From Dyella sedimenti (GTDB lineage: Bacteria; Pseudomonadota; Gammaproteobacteria; Xanthomonadales; Rhodanobacteraceae), in assembly GCF_022760995.1 (NCBI RefSeq), contig NZ_JAKWJO010000001.1, positions 124,001 to 188,000 of the forward strand: a stretch of DNA of 64,000 nucleotides, read 5' to 3'. Each line of letters opens with the position of its first letter. Positions within the stretch are counted from its first letter, which is position 1. The position numbers were made by a program, and so were the translations under genes. Positions 62,609 to 64,000 of the stretch are shown piece after piece. Below the pieces are notes generated by a model, which had not been told where the DNA came from, searched no databases, and saw nothing but the letters and a program-made list of their open reading frames with translations.

Positions 62609-62661
62609 CAACGACTTACGTGCGTAACGATGGGGCTTCAGGGCCCAAGAGGCAAGTGCCG

Positions 62662-63006
62662 ATGGATGCAACCACCCCCGAGCAGGCGCTTTGCCGGCTG
62701 GACGATATTCCTGATGGCAGCGCGATCGCCGTCGATGCCACGCTGCGCGATGGCGAGGAAAGCGTGATCGTGCTGCGTCGCGATGACGCGGTGCACGCCT
62801 ACCTGAATGTGTGCCCCCATGCCGGCCGCCGGCTGGACTGGGCGCCGGGCAAGTTCCTGCTCAAGGATGGTTTGCTGGTCTGCGCCGCGCACGGCGCCTC
62901 GTTCCAGGACAGCGACGGCCTGTGCGTGGGCGGCCCCTGCCGCGGTGAACACCTGCGCGCCGTGGGCGTACGCGTGGCCGACGGCATCGTGTGGCTGGAC
63001 GACTGA
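62662..63006 (+). CDS. Single-domain Rieske [2Fe-2S] protein
   Basis: A 114-residue soluble Rieske ferredoxin-like protein. Cluster ligands are in CPHAGRR (Cys, His) and CAAHGASF (Cys, His), about 20 residues apart. LCRLDDIPDGSAIAVDATLRDGEESVIVLRRDD is the usual first sheet. Such proteins serve as electron carriers, often of unknown partner. The start at 62662 is chosen because the promoter at 62600-62608 lies upstream; the frame is open to 62413, and the intermediate in-frame ATG at 62584 lies before the promoter. Confidence 0.88.
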   Translation: MDATTPEQALCRLDDIPDGSAIAVDATLRDGEESVIVLRRDDAVHAYLNVCPHAGRRLDWAPGKFLLKDGLLVCAAHGASFQDSDGLCVGGPCRGEHLRAVGVRVADGIVWLDD

Positions 63007-63067
63007 GAGCCTGCTTCGTAAGGCTGTGAGGAGGTGCTTCACACGGAAACTTTGAACAAGCTCTTAC
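63003..63067. repeat. Degenerate GAGCCTG...CAAGCTCTTA inverted repeat
   Basis: TGAGAGCCTGCTTC (from 63004) and GAACAAGCTCTTA (to 63066) are imperfect inverted ends of the kind seen in the 300-bp element at 46134-46433, with only about 30 bases between. It lies between convergent genes and overlaps the stop codons of both: TGA at 63004-63006 and TAA (TTA at 63064-63066 on this strand). It may work as a transcript end. Confidence 0.5.
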
Positions 63068-64000
63068 TCGGTGATCTTGTCCAGGTTGGCGTTGAAGCCA
63101 TCCAGGTCGCGATCGCTGGTCAACGAATAGAGCGAGTAGCGGCGATTCAGCTGTGCGCCGCCATCGCGGATCAGCGGATCCCATATGAAGGTGGCGCGGC
63201 TGGTCGTGGAACGCGGCAACAGCAGGTCGAACGGAATCGACACATAGATGCCCTTGTCGAAGCTGCCTTCGCCGAACTGCTGCGCCGACACATTGGTCTT
63301 GGTGGCGTAGGCGCCCATGCGCACGCCATTGCGGAACTCGCGCGAGATATCCAGCGTGGCGCCCCAGTCGCCGGCGAGATAGCGGCCGGCGCTCAGCGCC
63401 ACGGTGACATCCTTGTAGCCCAAGTCGAAATAACCGGTGACATGGCCGGTGACCACATGATAGCCGCGGAACGAGAAATCCTGGTCATAGCCACGCTGCT
63501 TGACCCAGTTCACGTCAGTGCCGATGGCCCAGCGCTCGCCGAACGGGCGGTACAGCACTTCGCCACCCGCGCCGCCGAACATGCTTTCCAGCATGCCCGC
63601 GTACGCCATGCCGTACAGGTCATTGGCAAGCTGACGGGTGCCGGTCATCTGGAAGATCGGCATGGTGACGGTCGAGCTGGTGATGTACTTGCGGATGTCG
63701 GTACGCACGCGCGGCAGTTCGCTGGGCGCGTCGTACTTGAACTTCTGGTAGTTGTCGAACAGATCCACGCTGACCACGCTGCTCCACCAAAGATTCGGCG
63801 TGAAGTGGTAATCGACGTTGTAGTTGGCCGAGATCTGGTAGAGCAGGAACGCATCGGGTCCGCCCAGGTTCTGGCCATAGTTGAGCGAGAACGATTGCTC
63901 CAGGCGTTTGGGCGGCGCCTGGTAGAGCACGTCTTCCCGGCGCGGCGTGGGCGCATCCTGTTCCACGCTGCCACGGAACTCGGACAGGGAAATATCGTGG
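63064..64000 (-). CDS. yjbH: YjbH family outer-membrane protein, C-terminal part (5' end beyond the right edge)
   Basis: About 311 C-terminal codons are present; the frame stays open through position 64000. The protein is a beta-barrel-like YjbH (DUF940) protein of exopolysaccharide systems. Recognised stretches are EQSFSLNYGQNLGGPDAFLLYQ, LYGMAYAGMLESMFGGAGGEVLYRPFG, WVKQRGYDQDFSFRGYHVVTGHVTGYF, GRYLAGDWGATLDISREFRNGVRMGAYATKTNVSAQQFGEGSFDKGI and IPFDLLLPRSTTS. The yjbEFGH-type partners would lie to the right of the window. The stop lies in a dispersed repeat motif. Confidence 0.9.
   Translation of the reverse strand, partial: HDISLSEFRGSVEQDAPTPRREDVLYQAPPKRLEQSFSLNYGQNLGGPDAFLLYQISANYNVDYHFTPNLWWSSVVSVDLFDNYQKFKYDAPSELPRVRTDIRKYITSSTVTMPIFQMTGTRQLANDLYGMAYAGMLESMFGGAGGEVLYRPFGERWAIGTDVNWVKQRGYDQDFSFRGYHVVTGHVTGYFDLGYKDVTVALSAGRYLAGDWGATLDISREFRNGVRMGAYATKTNVSAQQFGEGSFDKGIYVSIPFDLLLPRSTTSRATFIWDPLIRDGGAQLNRRYSLYSLTSDRDLDGFNANLDKITE

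Noticed and set aside
62584-62661. Leader peptide MLKIRVVKSTTYVR as a remnant of a filamentous-phage single-strand binding protein
   Set aside because: The resemblance is limited to a dozen residues, no other phage gene or dif-like site is convincing, and an extended -10 promoter explains the AT-rich patch.

Overview
The window reads as chromosomal DNA from a high-GC, Gram-negative gammaproteobacterium of the Xanthomonadales/Lysobacterales side, most like Rhodanobacteraceae (Rhodanobacter, Dyella, Luteibacter). This placement is inferred from the gene content: a clade I (Tat-exported) nitrous oxide reductase cluster, the mrcA/pilMNOPQ divergent pair, an mlaFEDCB operon facing mlaA, the rpoZ-spoT-ridA-recG string, type B bL31, and REP-type repeats with a TGTAGGAGCGCACC arm. 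I see no rRNA, tRNA, CRISPR array, transposase or prophage, so it is mostly core genome with one respiratory accessory block.

Layout. 1-1030: 5' part of a DUF1631 gene leaving the left edge. 1205-11400: nitrous oxide respiration. nosZ and an ApbE flavin transferase run left; a lipoprotein cytochrome c, nosR, nosD, nosF, nosY, nosL and an unassigned gene run right. The divergent promoter region carries two TGAC-N4-GTCA dyads of the CRP/FNR type. 11423-14446: hemW, rdgB, a GNAT acetyltransferase and rph, all leftward. 14522-16020: yicC-gmk. 16163-20624: mlaFEDCB, a strong bidirectional terminator, then mlaA on the opposite strand; MlaD has two tandem MCE domains. 20826-26087: rpoZ, spoT, ridA, recG. 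26194-29001: nucleoside hydrolase, rpmE2, gltA. 29059-32453: an inverted-repeat element, a conserved hypothetical gene, and mrcA. 32703-37922: pilMNOPQ. 38064-45077: a six-gene MoxR/DUF58/VWA/BatD aerotolerance-type operon. 45061-50944: macro-domain protein, MarR regulator and an RND efflux pair, with a 300-bp nested repeat between them. 51058-53878: M28 peptidase, mscL and an FAH-family hydrolase. 54078-58587: a MacA/MacB-type exporter split over four genes (adaptor, ATPase, two permeases). 58667-64000: short-chain fatty acid transporter, EamA exporter, Ada-type regulator/methyltransferase, a small membrane protein, a single-domain Rieske protein, and the 3' part of yjbH running off the right edge.

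How the parts fit. In the nos block, NosR (flavinylated by the ApbE product) and the cytochrome would feed electrons to periplasmic NosZ, while NosDFY and NosL serve copper-site maturation. The Mla genes maintain outer-membrane lipid asymmetry. PBP1A and PilMNOPQ build the wall and the type IV pilus machine that passes through it. Most intergenic gaps hold a clear terminator, a sigma70-like promoter or a repeat; the longest non-coding stretch (46131-46699) is largely a repeat insertion. Coordinates and residue numbers were worked out by eye. Family assignments rest on recognised motifs; no database search was run.
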